From contig JAFYRX010000055.1 of NCBI GenBank assembly GCA_017546725.1, positions 1-64,000 on the forward strand: a DNA stretch of 64,000 nt, written 5' to 3'. The stretch comes from Alistipes sp. GTDB taxonomy: Bacteria; Bacteroidota; Bacteroidia; Bacteroidales; Rikenellaceae. Shown here one piece after another: positions 34,016 to 43,785 of the stretch (its first letter is position 1; every line of letters starts with the position of its first letter). Both the position numbers and the translations under genes were made by a program. The notes beneath the pieces are model-generated. The model made no database searches. It was not told the origin of the DNA and was given only the letters and a program-made list of their open reading frames with translations.

Positions 34016-34990
34016 ATGAATGCGACAAAAAGAGTGATAAACAAACTGAAAGCAGGTGCATCGTATTTCGCCTGCGGGGGTTATTTGGCATCTCTCGACA
34101 GGTTGCATCGCACCGAAATATATAACACACTAGGCTTTGAGCGTCTTGAACGCAAGAACAAAGATATAAACCGTCTATACGAGGAGTGCGACAGCAATTG
34201 GCCGCAGACTTTTTATATGGTATTGCTACGCACGATGGGCGGTATGGATAATAAAGAGGCCTTTACTGAACTTTCGCGCAGAGTTCCTTATGCAGCAATA
34301 CTGCGCGAAAAGATGGTGCCTCAGCACATCGAAGCAATGCTCATCGGGGCAACAGGCCTGCTGGAATTGTATCAGCACGATGAGTATATACTCAACCTAA
34401 AACGTAATTTCGAATATCTCGCCACGAAATATTCTATCGAGGCAATGGAAGCCTCGGCCTGGAAACTTACGCACATCTATCCTAACAATCATCCCATATT
34501 ACGTCTGTCGCAGATTACGACCTTTTTGGTTCATACACAGAATGTGATGGATAGAATATTGGAATGTAAGACGGGAGATGACGTAAACCGTCTGTTCGGT
34601 GTCAAGACTCTGCCATATTGGCTGACACACTACACTCCCGCATCAACATCACGCACAGTAGCGAAGAGGATAGGCCGCACGAAGAGTGACTTACTGGCTA
34701 TCAACCTTATAGCACAAATGCAGTTTGCCTATGGCTCCTACATCGCAAGCGAAAGTCTGCGAGAAAGGGCACTATCACTGTTGGAGAATATCGCGGCAGA
34801 GAAGAATTCAATCATAGCACAATGGAATAGTTTTGGTCCAATAGCCCGCTCGGCATTTGATAGTCAAGCATTGTTGCAACTATCATTCGAATATTGTAAG
34901 CACCATCGTTGCGAAGAGTGTGTAGTAGGCCGACGCATATTGCGACAAGCAACCAAAAAGGCTCAAACAGAAGAAACCTCAACATTATGA
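34016..34990 (+). CDS. DUF2851 family protein, short form
   Basis: A 324-residue protein matching the DUF2851 family over its C-terminal three quarters, including the terminal CECVVGRRIL-like block (HRCEECVVGRRIL, about 300-312), whose cysteines could bind metal. Family members are usually about 420 residues; this one lacks roughly the first 100. No upstream in-frame extension makes sense because the SufT-like gene ends only 22 bases before it. Function is unknown in all members I know of. Its stop codon overlaps the start of the next gene by four bases (ATGA). Confidence 0.87.
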   Translation: MNATKRVINKLKAGASYFACGGYLASLDRLHRTEIYNTLGFERLERKNKDINRLYEECDSNWPQTFYMVLLRTMGGMDNKEAFTELSRRVPYAAILREKMVPQHIEAMLIGATGLLELYQHDEYILNLKRNFEYLATKYSIEAMEASAWKLTHIYPNNHPILRLSQITTFLVHTQNVMDRILECKTGDDVNRLFGVKTLPYWLTHYTPASTSRTVAKRIGRTKSDLLAINLIAQMQFAYGSYIASESLRERALSLLENIAAEKNSIIAQWNSFGPIARSAFDSQALLQLSFEYCKHHRCEECVVGRRILRQATKKAQTEETSTL

Positions 34991-36888
34991 AACAGATTAT
35001 TTTATGCATTATGGCTGCTGCCATAATGTCGGGCTGTTCACGCCCTGCGGAAGATATATTTCTGGAGGCAGAGAATATGAGCGACTGCGGTGGTTGGGTT
35101 GTGGACCAACAATCTATGATGCAGATGGGCTCGCCATACCTTATGGCTCACGGAATGGGCCGAGCAGTAGAGGATGCTACCACAGAACTAACACTCGACG
35201 AGAGTGGAAGTTATAGGATGTGGGTACGCACCAGGGATTGGACTCGTCGTTGGGGTAAAGAGCAGTCAGCAGGGCAATTTCAAGTGGTAATAAACGGCAA
35301 AGCAACAAAAGTCGTATTTGGAACAGAGCAGGCTGAATGGCATTGGCAAAATGGTGGAATCGTAAGGCTCAATAAGGGTTTGAATCATATCGCACTGCAC
35401 GACCTTACGGGTTTCAACGGCCGATGTGATGCTATATATTTTGCGGCTGATAAGCGTGCAACACCCCCGACAGATAGTGAGGCTTTAGCGGCTTATCGTA
35501 AAGAAAAATCGGGCATAGAAGAGGTAGCAGATGGTGGAGAGTACGATTTGGTCGTTGTCGGAGGTGGAATCGCAGGATGCTGCGCTGCTGTGAGTGCCGC
35601 ACGATTGGGTTGCAAGGTGGCTCTAATACACAACCGCCCCGTCTTGGGCGGAAATAACTCTTCGGAGGTAAGAGTTGGTCTTTCGGGCCTCATTATGCAG
35701 CAGCCCTACCCCAATCTTGGATTGCTGATGGATGAGTTGGGCGGCGTAGGACACTGGACCAAATATGAGGCAGAGCAAAACCCAGACAGCGAGCGTAGCC
35801 GACAGATAATAAACATCCTGGAGCAACATCCCGAAAAGATACAGCATAATGCAGGACCAAAGTCAAACTACGAGGATGAGAAGAAATTGGATTTGCTGTT
35901 GGCAGAGAAAAATATTACGCTCATACTATCTACGCACGTCACGGAAGTCGAAAAAGAGGGCAACAAGATTGTAGCCGTCAAGGGCAAAGACATAAAGACG
36001 GGAGTGGAGACGATTTTTAGAGGAAAACTCTTTGCCGACTGCACGGGAGATGGTGACGTAGGCTATTTAGCGAGCGCCGATTATCGTATGGGACGTGAGA
36101 GCAAAGCCGAGACCAGCGAAAGACGCGCACCCGAGCAGGCCGACTCGATGGTGATGGGTACTTCGGTGCAGTGGTATGCCGAGAATTGCGGCGAGGAGTC
36201 CACATTCCCCGAATGTCCTTGGGCCATAGAGTTTAACGAGCAGACCTACCGCCCCATAACTCGCGGAGATTGGGATTGGGAGGCTGGACTTACTAACAAT
36301 CAAATTACCGAGATTGAATACATACGCGACTACGCCCTGCGTGCCGTCTATGGCAATTGGGCATACCTGAAGAATCACAGCGAACGCCGAGAGGAGTTTC
36401 GTAATCAAGAATTACAATGGGTGGCCTACATAGGAGGCAAGCGAGAGTCTCGCCGACTGATGGGAGATATAATATTAAGCGAGCAGGATTTATTGGAGAG
36501 CCGACCTTACGACGATGCATCGTTCACAACGACGTGGGGCATCGACCTGCACTACCCCAAAAAGATTGAGGGCCTTAATGAGGAGCCGTTCCTTTCATAT
36601 TGCGAATCGGATGAGATAAAGCCGTATGCAGTTCCATATCGTTGCCTCTATTCGCGCAACATCGAAAATTTGTTTATGGCAGGACGTAATATAAGCGTTA
36701 CACACGTTGCTCTTGGCAGCATCAGAGTTATGCGTACGGGCGGAATGATGGGCGAAGTGGTAGGTATGGCGGCATCGCTATGCACGAAGCACAAAACTTT
36801 GCCGCGAGGTGTTTACAAGGAGCATCTGTCAGAACTCAAAGCCCTAATGAAAAAGGGCGTAGGCAAAGCGGGATTTGGCGAGAAATAA
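34987..36888 (+). CDS. Exported FAD-dependent oxidoreductase lipoprotein
   Basis: A 633-residue protein. I place the start at 34987, which overlaps the previous stop (ATGA) and gives a lipoprotein signal (MKQIILCIMAAAIMSGC, Cys17); the in-frame ATG at 34909 would bury it. Residues about 20-150 form a beta-rich, carbohydrate-binding-like domain. From about 175 a Rossmann fold begins with VVGGGIAGCCAAVSAARLG. Further FAD_oxidored blocks are GGNNSSEVRVGL and DCTGDGDVGYLA, with a late MAGRNISVTHVALG. Relatives in Bacteroidota are often linked to polysaccharide use. The electron acceptor and substrate are unknown. It is the last gene of the lptD run, before a terminator. Confidence 0.85.
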   Translation: MKQIILCIMAAAIMSGCSRPAEDIFLEAENMSDCGGWVVDQQSMMQMGSPYLMAHGMGRAVEDATTELTLDESGSYRMWVRTRDWTRRWGKEQSAGQFQVVINGKATKVVFGTEQAEWHWQNGGIVRLNKGLNHIALHDLTGFNGRCDAIYFAADKRATPPTDSEALAAYRKEKSGIEEVADGGEYDLVVVGGGIAGCCAAVSAARLGCKVALIHNRPVLGGNNSSEVRVGLSGLIMQQPYPNLGLLMDELGGVGHWTKYEAEQNPDSERSRQIINILEQHPEKIQHNAGPKSNYEDEKKLDLLLAEKNITLILSTHVTEVEKEGNKIVAVKGKDIKTGVETIFRGKLFADCTGDGDVGYLASADYRMGRESKAETSERRAPEQADSMVMGTSVQWYAENCGEESTFPECPWAIEFNEQTYRPITRGDWDWEAGLTNNQITEIEYIRDYALRAVYGNWAYLKNHSERREEFRNQELQWVAYIGGKRESRRLMGDIILSEQDLLESRPYDDASFTTTWGIDLHYPKKIEGLNEEPFLSYCESDEIKPYAVPYRCLYSRNIENLFMAGRNISVTHVALGSIRVMRTGGMMGEVVGMAASLCTKHKTLPRGVYKEHLSELKALMKKGVGKAGFGEK

Positions 36889-36913
36889 GAGCAGTATATA
36901 TGTATGAAATAGG

Positions 36914-36947
36914 CCCTGTCTAACGATAAAAAGTTAGGCAGGGTTTT
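36914..36947 (+). terminator. Terminator after the lptD run
   Basis: An 11-bp stem (36914-36924 with 36933-36943, one G-U pair), an 8-base loop and TTTT immediately after. It stands 25 bases after the stop codon of the flavoprotein gene and before the secA promoter. Confidence 0.85.
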
Positions 36948-36994
36948 ATTTTCTGATTTTCGGGTTTGAAAATGGATTATTACGAGGCTTATTT

Positions 36995-37025
36995 TTTGCT
37001 ATTTGACAATAAATCACTACTTTTG
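36995..37025 (+). promoter_or_regulatory. secA promoter
   Basis: TTTG at 36995-36998 and TACTTTTG at 37018-37025 with a 19-base spacer are a textbook Bacteroidota sigma-ABfr promoter. Transcription would start near 37031, about 34 bases before the secA ATG. The A-rich stretch just before the ATG is the usual translation signal in this group. Confidence 0.75.
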
Positions 37026-37064
37026 TAGGATTATAAACGCAAAAAGAAAAAACAATAAATAATT

Positions 37065-40000
37065 ATGGATATAGTTAGCAGTATTATCAAACTTTTGTTC
37101 GGTTCAAAGTCTGACAAGGATAGAAAGCAGATTGAGCCCTATGTAAAGAAAATTACAGAGATTTACCCCTCGATAAAGGCACTCACAAACGATGAGTTGC
37201 GTGCACATAGTGCAGGCTTGATGAAGAAGATTGCAGACTTCATCGCGTCGGATGAGGCTCACATCGTAGAGTTGAAAGCGAAGTTGGAGTTGGCAGAGAC
37301 TACACTTTCGGAGAAGGAGAAAATTTCGAAGGATATCGACACCACAACAAAGCGCATTGATGACAAAATCGAGCAGGTCTTGGATGAGATTTTGCCCGAG
37401 GCATTTGCCATTATGAAGGATACAGCTCGCCGTTTTACGGAGTTTGAGACCGTAGAGGTTACAGCCAACGACTTCGACCGCGACTTGGCAGCACACAAGG
37501 ATTTTGTAACTATCGAGGGCGACAAGGCTATCTATCAGACACACTGGGTAGCGGGCGGTAACGACCTGAAGTGGGAGATGGTACACTACGACGTACAGTT
37601 GTTCGGTGGTGTGGTATTGCACAAGGGTAAGATTTCGGAGATGGCTACGGGTGAGGGTAAAACCTTGGTGGCAACACTCCCCGTATTCCTCAACGCATTG
37701 GCTCGCAAGGGTGTGCACGTCGTAACAGTGAACGACTACTTGGCACGTCGTGACTCGGAGTGGATGGGCCCGATGTATGAATTCCACGGTCTGTCAGTAG
37801 ATTGCATCGACAAGCACCAGCCCAACTCTGAGGCTCGCCGCAAGGCATATATGGCCGACATCACATTTGGTACTAACAACGAGTACGGATTCGACTACCT
37901 GCGCGACAATATGGCATCATCGCCCAAGGACCTCGTGCAGCGCAAGCACCACTACGCTATCGTCGATGAGGTGGACTCGGTATTGATTGACGATGCTCGT
38001 ACTCCGCTTATCATCTCTGGTCCCGTACCCAAGGGTGACGACCAGTTATTCGAGCAGTATCGCCCCTCGATTGAGCACCTCTACAGTCTGCAGAAGAATT
38101 TGGTAACTTCGTTGGTTGCCGAGTCTCGCAAACTCTTTGCCGAGGGCAAGGTTGATGAGGGTGGTGTATTGCTCTATCGTGCCCACAAGGGATTGCCCAA
38201 ATATAAGCCAATCATCAAGTTCCTCTCGGAGCAGGGTATCAAGGTACAGTTCCAGAAGACGGAGAACATCTTTATGCAGGATAACAACCGTCGTATGCCC
38301 GAGATTACCGATGAGTTGTACTTTGTAATCGACGAGAAGTTGAACTCGGTAGAACTTACCGACAAGGGCCACGAGGTGTTGTCAAAATACTTTAACGAGG
38401 ATGGTTTCTTCGTATTGCCCGACATCGGTAGCGAGGTAGCAGAATTGGAGAAGAGCGACCTTTCGCCCGAAGAGAAGATGCAGCGCAAGGACCAGGTTAT
38501 CAACGACTACTCAATTAAGTCGGAGCGTGTACACACTGTAAACCAGTTGCTCAAGGCATATTCGATGTTCGAGAAGGATGTGGAGTATGTGGTGATGGAC
38601 AACAAGGTAAAGATTGTCGATGAGCAGACAGGCCGTATCCTCGACGGACGCCGTTACTCGGACGGTTTGCACCAGGCTATCGAGGCTAAGGAGCGTGTAA
38701 AGGTAGAGGCTGCGACACAGACATTTGCGACAATTACGTTGCAGAATTACTTCCGTATGTACCACAAGTTGGCGGGTATGACAGGTACAGCCGAGACAGA
38801 GGCATCGGAGTTCTGGAACATCTACAAATTGGATGTTGTAGTTATTCCGACAAACAAGCCCGTCATTCGTGATGACCGCGAAGACCTTATCTACAAGACT
38901 AAACGCGAAAAATATAACGCTGTAATCGACGAGGTCGTACGCTTGGTAGAGCAGAAGCGCCCTGTATTGGTGGGTACTACTTCGGTTGAGATTTCGGAGT
39001 TGTTGAGCCGTATGTTGAAGTTGCGTGGCATCAAGCACAACGTACTTAACGCCAAGCAGCACCAATTGGAGGCACAAATTGTAGCCGAGGCTGGTCGTTC
39101 AGGTCAGGTGACCATCGCTACAAATATGGCAGGTCGTGGTACCGATATCAAACTGACACCCGAGGTTAAGGAGGCTGGTGGTTTGGCAATCATCGGTACT
39201 GAGCGTCACGAGAGCCGTCGTGTAGACCGCCAGTTGCGTGGTCGTGCAGGACGTCAGGGAGACCCCGGTTCTTCACAGTTCTTCGTATCGTTGGAGGATG
39301 ATTTGATGCGTCTGTTTGGCTCAGAGCGTATCGCTACGATGATGGATAGAATGGGTATTCAGGAGGGTGAGGTAATTCAGGCCCCGATGATGTCAAAGGC
39401 CATCGAGCGTGCGCAGAAGAAGGTCGAGGAGAATAACTTCGGTATCCGTAAGCGTCTGTTGGAGTATGATGACGTGATGAACTCACAGCGTGAGGTTATC
39501 TACACACGTCGTCGCCACGCTCTTTACGGTGAGCGTATCGAGATTGACCTCAACAATACGATGTACGACTTCGCAGAGAAGTTTATGGAGTCACACGAGG
39601 GTATGGATTATGAGTCATTCACATTTGAACTTATCCGTGAGGTAGCACTCCACCCCACTTTCGACGAGGCTACATACAACGCTGCAAAGCCTAAGGATAT
39701 TGTAGAACTTATTGTCAAGGATTTGCACGACCTCTATGCACGTCGTGGCAAGGCGGCGGCTGATACCGTACGCGCTACGATGGAGAAGATTTACGAGGAC
39801 AACAAGCACTTGATGGACCGTGTGATTCACTTCCCGTTGACGGATGGTCATTTGGGATTTCACGTACCCGTAGAGTTGCAGAAGTGCAAGGATACTGATT
39901 GTGCTGAGATTTACAAAGTGTTTGCAAAGATTGTGATGTTTACCACAATCGACGACGCTTGGCGTGAGCACTTGCGCGAGATGGACGAGTTGCGCCACAG

Positions 40001-40358
40001 CGTACAGAACGCCACATACGAGCAGAAAGACCCGTTGTTGATTTATAAGTTGGAGTCTTATGAACTCTTTGCCAAGATGTTGGATAAGATTAACAAGGAG
40101 ACTTTGTCTATCTTGAACAAGGCTTACATCCCCACTCGTGAGAACAACCCCGAGTCAGTACAGCAAGAGCGTCAGCAGAAGGCGAAGGTCGATGTAAATA
40201 AGTTGCAGGCATCGCGTATGGCAGCGGCTGCGGCGGCTGGTCAGGCCGAGAAGAGCAAGCCCGCTCCTATCAAGGTAGAGAAGAAGGTGGGCCGTAACGA
40301 CCCCTGTCCTTGCGGTAGCGGCAAGAAGTACAAGCACTGCCACGGCAAAGCGATGTAA
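37065..40358 (+). CDS. secA: Preprotein translocase ATPase SecA
   Basis: A 1,097-residue SecA. Walker A is ATGEGKT at 194-200; [20 protein letters not shown] marks the Walker B region. The second motor domain has [10 protein letters not shown] and the [15 protein letters not shown] block. The C-terminus has a zinc-binding tail, [14 protein letters not shown]. The extra length over E. coli (about 900 residues) comes from insertions such as the coiled region at about 65-110 and a charged insert near 340-480, usual for the phylum. It drives protein export through SecYEG. It has its own promoter and is followed at 21 bases by a secreted GH99-like protein. Codon use looks like that of a highly expressed gene. 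Confidence 0.98.
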   Translation: MDIVSSIIKLLFGSKSDKDRKQIEPYVKKITEIYPSIKALTNDELRAHSAGLMKKIADFIASDEAHIVELKAKLELAETTLSEKEKISKDIDTTTKRIDDKIEQVLDEILPEAFAIMKDTARRFTEFETVEVTANDFDRDLAAHKDFVTIEGDKAIYQTHWVAGGNDLKWEMVHYDVQLFGGVVLHKGKISEMATGEGKTLVATLPVFLNALARKGVHVVTVNDYLARRDSEWMGPMYEFHGLSVDCIDKHQPNSEARRKAYMADITFGTNNEYGFDYLRDNMASSPKDLVQRKHHYAIVDEVDSVLIDDARTPLIISGPVPKGDDQLFEQYRPSIEHLYSLQKNLVTSLVAESRKLFAEGKVDEGGVLLYRAHKGLPKYKPIIKFLSEQGIKVQFQKTENIFMQDNNRRMPEITDELYFVIDEKLNSVELTDKGHEVLSKYFNEDGFFVLPDIGSEVAELEKSDLSPEEKMQRKDQVINDYSIKSERVHTVNQLLKAYSMFEKDVEYVVMDNKVKIVDEQTGRILDGRRYSDGLHQAIEAKERVKVEAATQTFATITLQNYFRMYHKLAGMTGTAETEASEFWNIYKLDVVVIPTNKPVIRDDREDLIYKTKREKYNAVIDEVVRLVEQKRPVLVGTTSVEISELLSRMLKLRGIKHNVLNAKQHQLEAQIVAEAGRSGQVTIATNMAGRGTDIKLTPEVKEAGGLAIIGTERHESRRVDRQLRGRAGRQGDPGSSQFFVSLEDDLMRLFGSERIATMMDRMGIQEGEVIQAPMMSKAIERAQKKVEENNFGIRKRLLEYDDVMNSQREVIYTRRRHALYGERIEIDLNNTMYDFAEKFMESHEGMDYESFTFELIREVALHPTFDEATYNAAKPKDIVELIVKDLHDLYARRGKAAADTVRATMEKIYEDNKHLMDRVIHFPLTDGHLGFHVPVELQKCKDTDCAEIYKVFAKIVMFTTIDDAWREHLREMDELRHSVQNATYEQKDPLLIYKLESYELFAKMLDKINKETLSILNKAYIPTRENNPESVQQERQQKAKVDVNKLQASRMAAAAAAGQAEKSKPAPIKVEKKVGRNDPCPCGSGKKYKHCHGKAM

Positions 40359-40379
40359 TAAGTTTAACACGGATGTGAT

Positions 40380-41570
40380 ATGAGATTGTATAGTCTGACA
40401 ATTTTCGCTCTATCGTGCCTGATGCTCTGCGGAGTTGAAGCAAAGGCTCAAGAGAGCAAGCAGAAATACGATGTTGCAGCATTCCTATACCCAGCATACG
40501 CATCAGATGATGTGCGTTTGAGACCGTTTTGGCCGATGGGTATGGGCGAATGGGAGACCGTACTTACGATGCAACAACGTAACCCTGGTCACTACTGGGA
40601 CCGCAAGCCTCTGTGGGGATACATCAACGAGGCCGACCCAAGCGTGATGGAGATGGAGATTGAGCAGGCTACAAAGCACGGCGTAAACGTCTTTATATTT
40701 GATTGGTATTGGTACGACGGCAGACCTTTTATGGAGACTACGCTCAACAATGGTTTCCTGAATGCGAAGAATGTCGATAAGATGCAGTTCTATTTGATGT
40801 GGGCAAACCACGATGTCTTGAACCTATGGGACACACGCCTCGCCCGCTACAACGAAGACAACGTCATCTGGCAAGGCAAGGTTGACCGCGAGGAGTTTGA
40901 GCGAATATGCAAGCGCAATATAGAGATGTACTTCAAGCATCCGCAATACTACAAGATTGACGGCAAACCTGTATTTATGATATATGACCTTCCCAACCTC
41001 ATTAACGGTTTGGGTGGCATAGAGCAGACGGCAGATGCCATCAAATGGTTCCGCAAAGAGGTAAAGAGGGCGGGATTTCCCGACTTGGAGTTACAGTTTG
41101 CCCTGTGGGCGATAAACCTCAACTACAGCGGCTTGGATGCTACAAAGAGTGAGAATCCGCAGGATGATTTCATTCGCACACTCGGATTTGATTCTTCGAC
41201 GCATTATCAGTTCGTACACTTTACCGATGTAAACAGAGATTACGCTGATATTATGCGCGACGTAGAGACTGAATGGAACAGAATCGACGTAGCATACTCA
41301 TTTAAGTACTATCCGCACGTCAGCATCGGTTGGGATAACAGCCCACGTACTGTGCATAGTGCCGTAATGAAGAACAATACCCCCGAGGCATTTGCTGAGG
41401 CACTACGCAAGGCAAAGGCTCACGCAGACAAACACCCCGACCGTGCGCCACTCATTACAATCAACAGTTGGAACGAGTGGACAGAGACAAGCTTCTTGCA
41501 GCCCTGCAATATGTACGGCTATGGATATTTGGAGGCCGTAAAGAAGGTATTTATTGACGAAGTAAAATAA
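40380..41570 (+). CDS. Secreted GH99-like / WbsX family protein
   Basis: A 396-residue exported protein (signal peptide about 1-23). The domain has the family blocks VAAFLYPAYA..., FDWYWYDGRPFMETTLNNGFL and, near the end, INSWNEWTETSFLQP, matching the glycoside hydrolase 99-like WbsX family (PF14307). Family members occur in O-antigen clusters and in glycan-degrading loci. Activity has not been proved for most, but the acidic residues in FDWYW and NEWTE would suit an alpha-mannosidase-like site. It lies between secA and the dCMP deaminase with short gaps and may be read from the secA promoter. Confidence 0.87.
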   Translation: MRLYSLTIFALSCLMLCGVEAKAQESKQKYDVAAFLYPAYASDDVRLRPFWPMGMGEWETVLTMQQRNPGHYWDRKPLWGYINEADPSVMEMEIEQATKHGVNVFIFDWYWYDGRPFMETTLNNGFLNAKNVDKMQFYLMWANHDVLNLWDTRLARYNEDNVIWQGKVDREEFERICKRNIEMYFKHPQYYKIDGKPVFMIYDLPNLINGLGGIEQTADAIKWFRKEVKRAGFPDLELQFALWAINLNYSGLDATKSENPQDDFIRTLGFDSSTHYQFVHFTDVNRDYADIMRDVETEWNRIDVAYSFKYYPHVSIGWDNSPRTVHSAVMKNNTPEAFAEALRKAKAHADKHPDRAPLITINSWNEWTETSFLQPCNMYGYGYLEAVKKVFIDEVK

Positions 41571-41581
41571 GCGAATAGGAT

Positions 41582-42016
41582 ATGGGATACGAAGAGGAAA
41601 AATTGCGACAACTCGACGTGCGCTATCTGCGTATGGCGAGAGTGTGGGCCGAAAATTCATACTGCGTACGCCGTCAGGTGGGTGCGCTGATTGTAAAGGA
41701 CAAGATGATTATCTCGGACGGATATAACGGCACACCTTCGGGCTTTGAGAACATCTGCGAGGATGAGGTTACAGGTAAGACCAAATCGTATGTTCTGCAC
41801 GCAGAGGCCAATGCCATCACAAAGGTGGCAAAGAGCGCCAACAACTGCGACGGCTCAACGCTTTACATCACAGCAGCGCCCTGTATCGAGTGCTCGAAGT
41901 TGATTATCCAGGCAGGTATCAAGCGCGTGGTATATTGCGACGACTACCGTTCGGAGGAGGGACTCGACCTACTGAAACGTGTAGGTATTGAGTGTGTAAA
42001 ACGAGATATTGAATAG
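41582..42016 (+). CDS. Deoxycytidylate (dCMP) deaminase
   Basis: A 144-residue enzyme. Zinc site: HAEAN (His and the proton-shuttling Glu, near residue 79) and PCIEC (two Cys, near 101-105). The substrate-recognition block SDGYNGTPSGFENIC near the N-terminus is typical of dCMP deaminases, which make dUMP for thymidylate synthesis. It lies 11 bases after the GH99-like gene and ends just before a bidirectional terminator. Confidence 0.94.
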   Translation: MGYEEEKLRQLDVRYLRMARVWAENSYCVRRQVGALIVKDKMIISDGYNGTPSGFENICEDEVTGKTKSYVLHAEANAITKVAKSANNCDGSTLYITAAPCIECSKLIIQAGIKRVVYCDDYRSEEGLDLLKRVGIECVKRDIE

Positions 42017-42040
42017 AGGCGCGACATTCCTTATAAGATA

Positions 42041-42078
42041 AATTATCCCCGTCAAACTTATGCTTGATGGGGATAATT
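42041..42078. terminator. Bidirectional terminator
   Basis: A 15-bp stem (42041-42055 with 42064-42078, one G-U pair) with an 8-base loop lies between the convergent dCMP deaminase and GH5 genes. The stem is A/T at its base, so either strand ends in U-rich RNA. Confidence 0.8.
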
Positions 42079-42094
42079 ATATTATAGCACTATG

Positions 42095-43321
42095 CTATTC
42101 AACCTTTAACTGAATGGCTCGGATATAACCTTTTTGAATATCACAATTCTCGAAACGGCTATTTTCGATGAACTGCATCAGAATCTTACGTGCCTCCTCC
42201 TGATTGGGGCGAGCCTTACGAATCTCGTTGTAAGTACCACGCGGAGCCTCAGAGAAAGCGATAACCTTGCGCCAACCCTCGGGAGCCTTAATGCCCACGA
42301 AAGAACTATTGCGAATCTTCTTATAGGGCCAAAAGGTGTAGCCGATATTGTTATCTACCATAGTCTTGCAGAACGAAGCCATCCACTCGTCGGTATTGTG
42401 ACCTATCTCACCCATATACATCGGGCGGTTGGTGCGGTCACGAAACTCGATAAAACTACGGATTGCGTTGGCATCGGTACCACCGCCATAACGATGGCAG
42501 GTGTACATAATCTTATCGTCAAAGAGTGTATTCTCCAACGGCTTGAAGTTACCGTTCCACTGCGCACCGCCCAACAGGATGATGTGATTCTTATCGACCT
42601 CGCGGATTGCATCCACACCCATCTTATATACGGCAGCCAACTTGGCGTCGAGTTCGGCCTGATTCTCGAAATAGGGAGCAATAGGCTCATTCAAAAGGTC
42701 ATAACCCAAGATTACGGGCTCATTCTTATAGTGCTGTGCAATACGCTTCCAGATGTCACAATAGAGTCGCTGACTCTCCTCGCTCTCAAAGAGCCAGGGA
42801 TAGCCGTGACTATCGTCGATGTTGTCTCCCGTCTGACCACCAGGTGCATCGTGCATATCCAGGATAAGATATACACCCTTGCCACGACACCACTCTACAA
42901 GTTGGTCAATACGCTCAAAGCCATCCTGCTCCGAAGTAAGGCCCATATAATCCTCATCGGTAAAGAGTTTGTAATGGAACGGCACACGAATGGTGTTGGC
43001 ACCCGTAGAAACTATGAAATCGATATCCTTCTCGGTGATGTAGTTATCCTTGAATGCACGCCAAAACTCTGCGGCGAAGTCGGGGCCTACCAACTGACAC
43101 AACATAAGATTGATAATGCTTGCCGAGTTGGTCTTCGAGAAGCCAAACATATAGCCCTCGGGATTGAGCCAATTACCGAGATTGGTTCCTCGGATAAAAA
43201 ACTTCTCGCCATTTGGGGCTACCAAATTGGGGCCGTCGATAGTTATAAACTTCGACTTCTTGGCTTCGGCTACGGAGCCAACGGCCAATAGCATCAAGCA
43301 TAGGGTTAAAAACTTTCTCAT
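42095..43321 (-). CDS. Secreted glycoside hydrolase family 5 (cellulase-like) enzyme
   Basis: A 408-residue exported enzyme (signal peptide about 1-20). TIM-barrel GH5 with the acid/base Glu212 in DLLNEP and the nucleophile Glu305 in YMGEIGH. The N-terminal GTNLGNWLNPEGY block and the LDMHDAPGGQ strand point to the exo-beta-glucanase-like branch of GH5. It probably acts on beta-glucan or related oligosaccharides; exact specificity cannot be read. It has its own promoter and is divergent from the DUF6377 regulator. No SusC/SusD genes are nearby, so this is not a standard polysaccharide utilisation locus. Confidence 0.92.
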   Translation of the reverse strand: MRKFLTLCLMLLAVGSVAEAKKSKFITIDGPNLVAPNGEKFFIRGTNLGNWLNPEGYMFGFSKTNSASIINLMLCQLVGPDFAAEFWRAFKDNYITEKDIDFIVSTGANTIRVPFHYKLFTDEDYMGLTSEQDGFERIDQLVEWCRGKGVYLILDMHDAPGGQTGDNIDDSHGYPWLFESEESQRLYCDIWKRIAQHYKNEPVILGYDLLNEPIAPYFENQAELDAKLAAVYKMGVDAIREVDKNHIILLGGAQWNGNFKPLENTLFDDKIMYTCHRYGGGTDANAIRSFIEFRDRTNRPMYMGEIGHNTDEWMASFCKTMVDNNIGYTFWPYKKIRNSSFVGIKAPEGWRKVIAFSEAPRGTYNEIRKARPNQEEARKILMQFIENSRFENCDIQKGYIRAIQLKVE

Positions 43322-43391
43322 TGATTCATTTATTATAGTTATAGATTATACTCTCGACAATACGCTCTTCCTCACAAAATGACAGATAGAA

Positions 43392-43422
43392 CAAAGTTAA
43401 GAAATAAGATTTACAAATCAAA
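43392..43422 (-). promoter_or_regulatory. GH5 gene promoter
   Basis: On the minus strand TTTG (43419-43422), a 19-base spacer and TAACTTTG (43392-43399) give a full Bacteroidota promoter. Transcription would start near 43386, leaving a leader of about 65 bases. Confidence 0.7.
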
Positions 43423-43438
43423 CATCGGAAGAGAAAAG

Positions 43439-43515
43439 GCGCAGGTTTTACGGTAAAGAGCCTATAAAAACAGTTAACAAAAAAAATATATACGAAAGAC
43501 CCGTAAAACCTACGC
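43439..43515. repeat. Long-spaced inverted repeat in the GH5/DUF6377 intergenic region
   Basis: A 15-base arm at 43439-43453 is repeated in inverse at 43501-43515 with one mismatch. It lies in the 464-base divergent gap between 43321 and 43786, upstream of both promoters. The core GGTTTTAC occurs a third time (without inversion) at about 43543-43550. It could be a pair of operator sites. I see nothing else in the rest of this gap except the two promoters. Confidence 0.6.
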
Positions 43516-43736
43516 CCGGAAAAATATACTTATTTGGGGTTTTACAATTAAAAAAAGAACAAGCGAAATGAAACATTCTTCAACGCAAATATATACAGAA
43601 AACAAAGGCCTCCTATCATCTACGACACAGAAGGTTTTAACAATATAGATAGCAAAAACGACTATCCGCTGACAATCAAACATATATCATTTTAGAAAAG
43701 TGGAATATATATTGATATGATTTGCTCAAATATTCC

Positions 43737-43744
43737 TATATTTG
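43737..43744 (+). promoter_or_regulatory. -7 box of the DUF6377 gene
   Basis: TATATTTG matches TAnnTTTG. Transcription would start near 43750, 36 bases before the ATG at 43786. This position argues against the earlier in-frame ATG at 43717, which would lie upstream of the promoter box. Confidence 0.55.
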
Positions 43745-43785
43745 TAAAGTTTTATAATAGCAAACTACTACCAAACACTTTTATA

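Noticed and set aside
42134..43291. A 385-codon open frame on the plus strand opposite the GH5 gene
   Set aside because: It mirrors the GH5 gene, which has catalytic motifs, a signal peptide and a promoter. The antisense product has no recognisable domain.
43439..43515. Calling the inverted repeat a terminator or insertion-sequence end
   Set aside because: It lies between divergent genes, so nothing should end there. The arms are 47 bases apart, and there is no transposase or target duplication.
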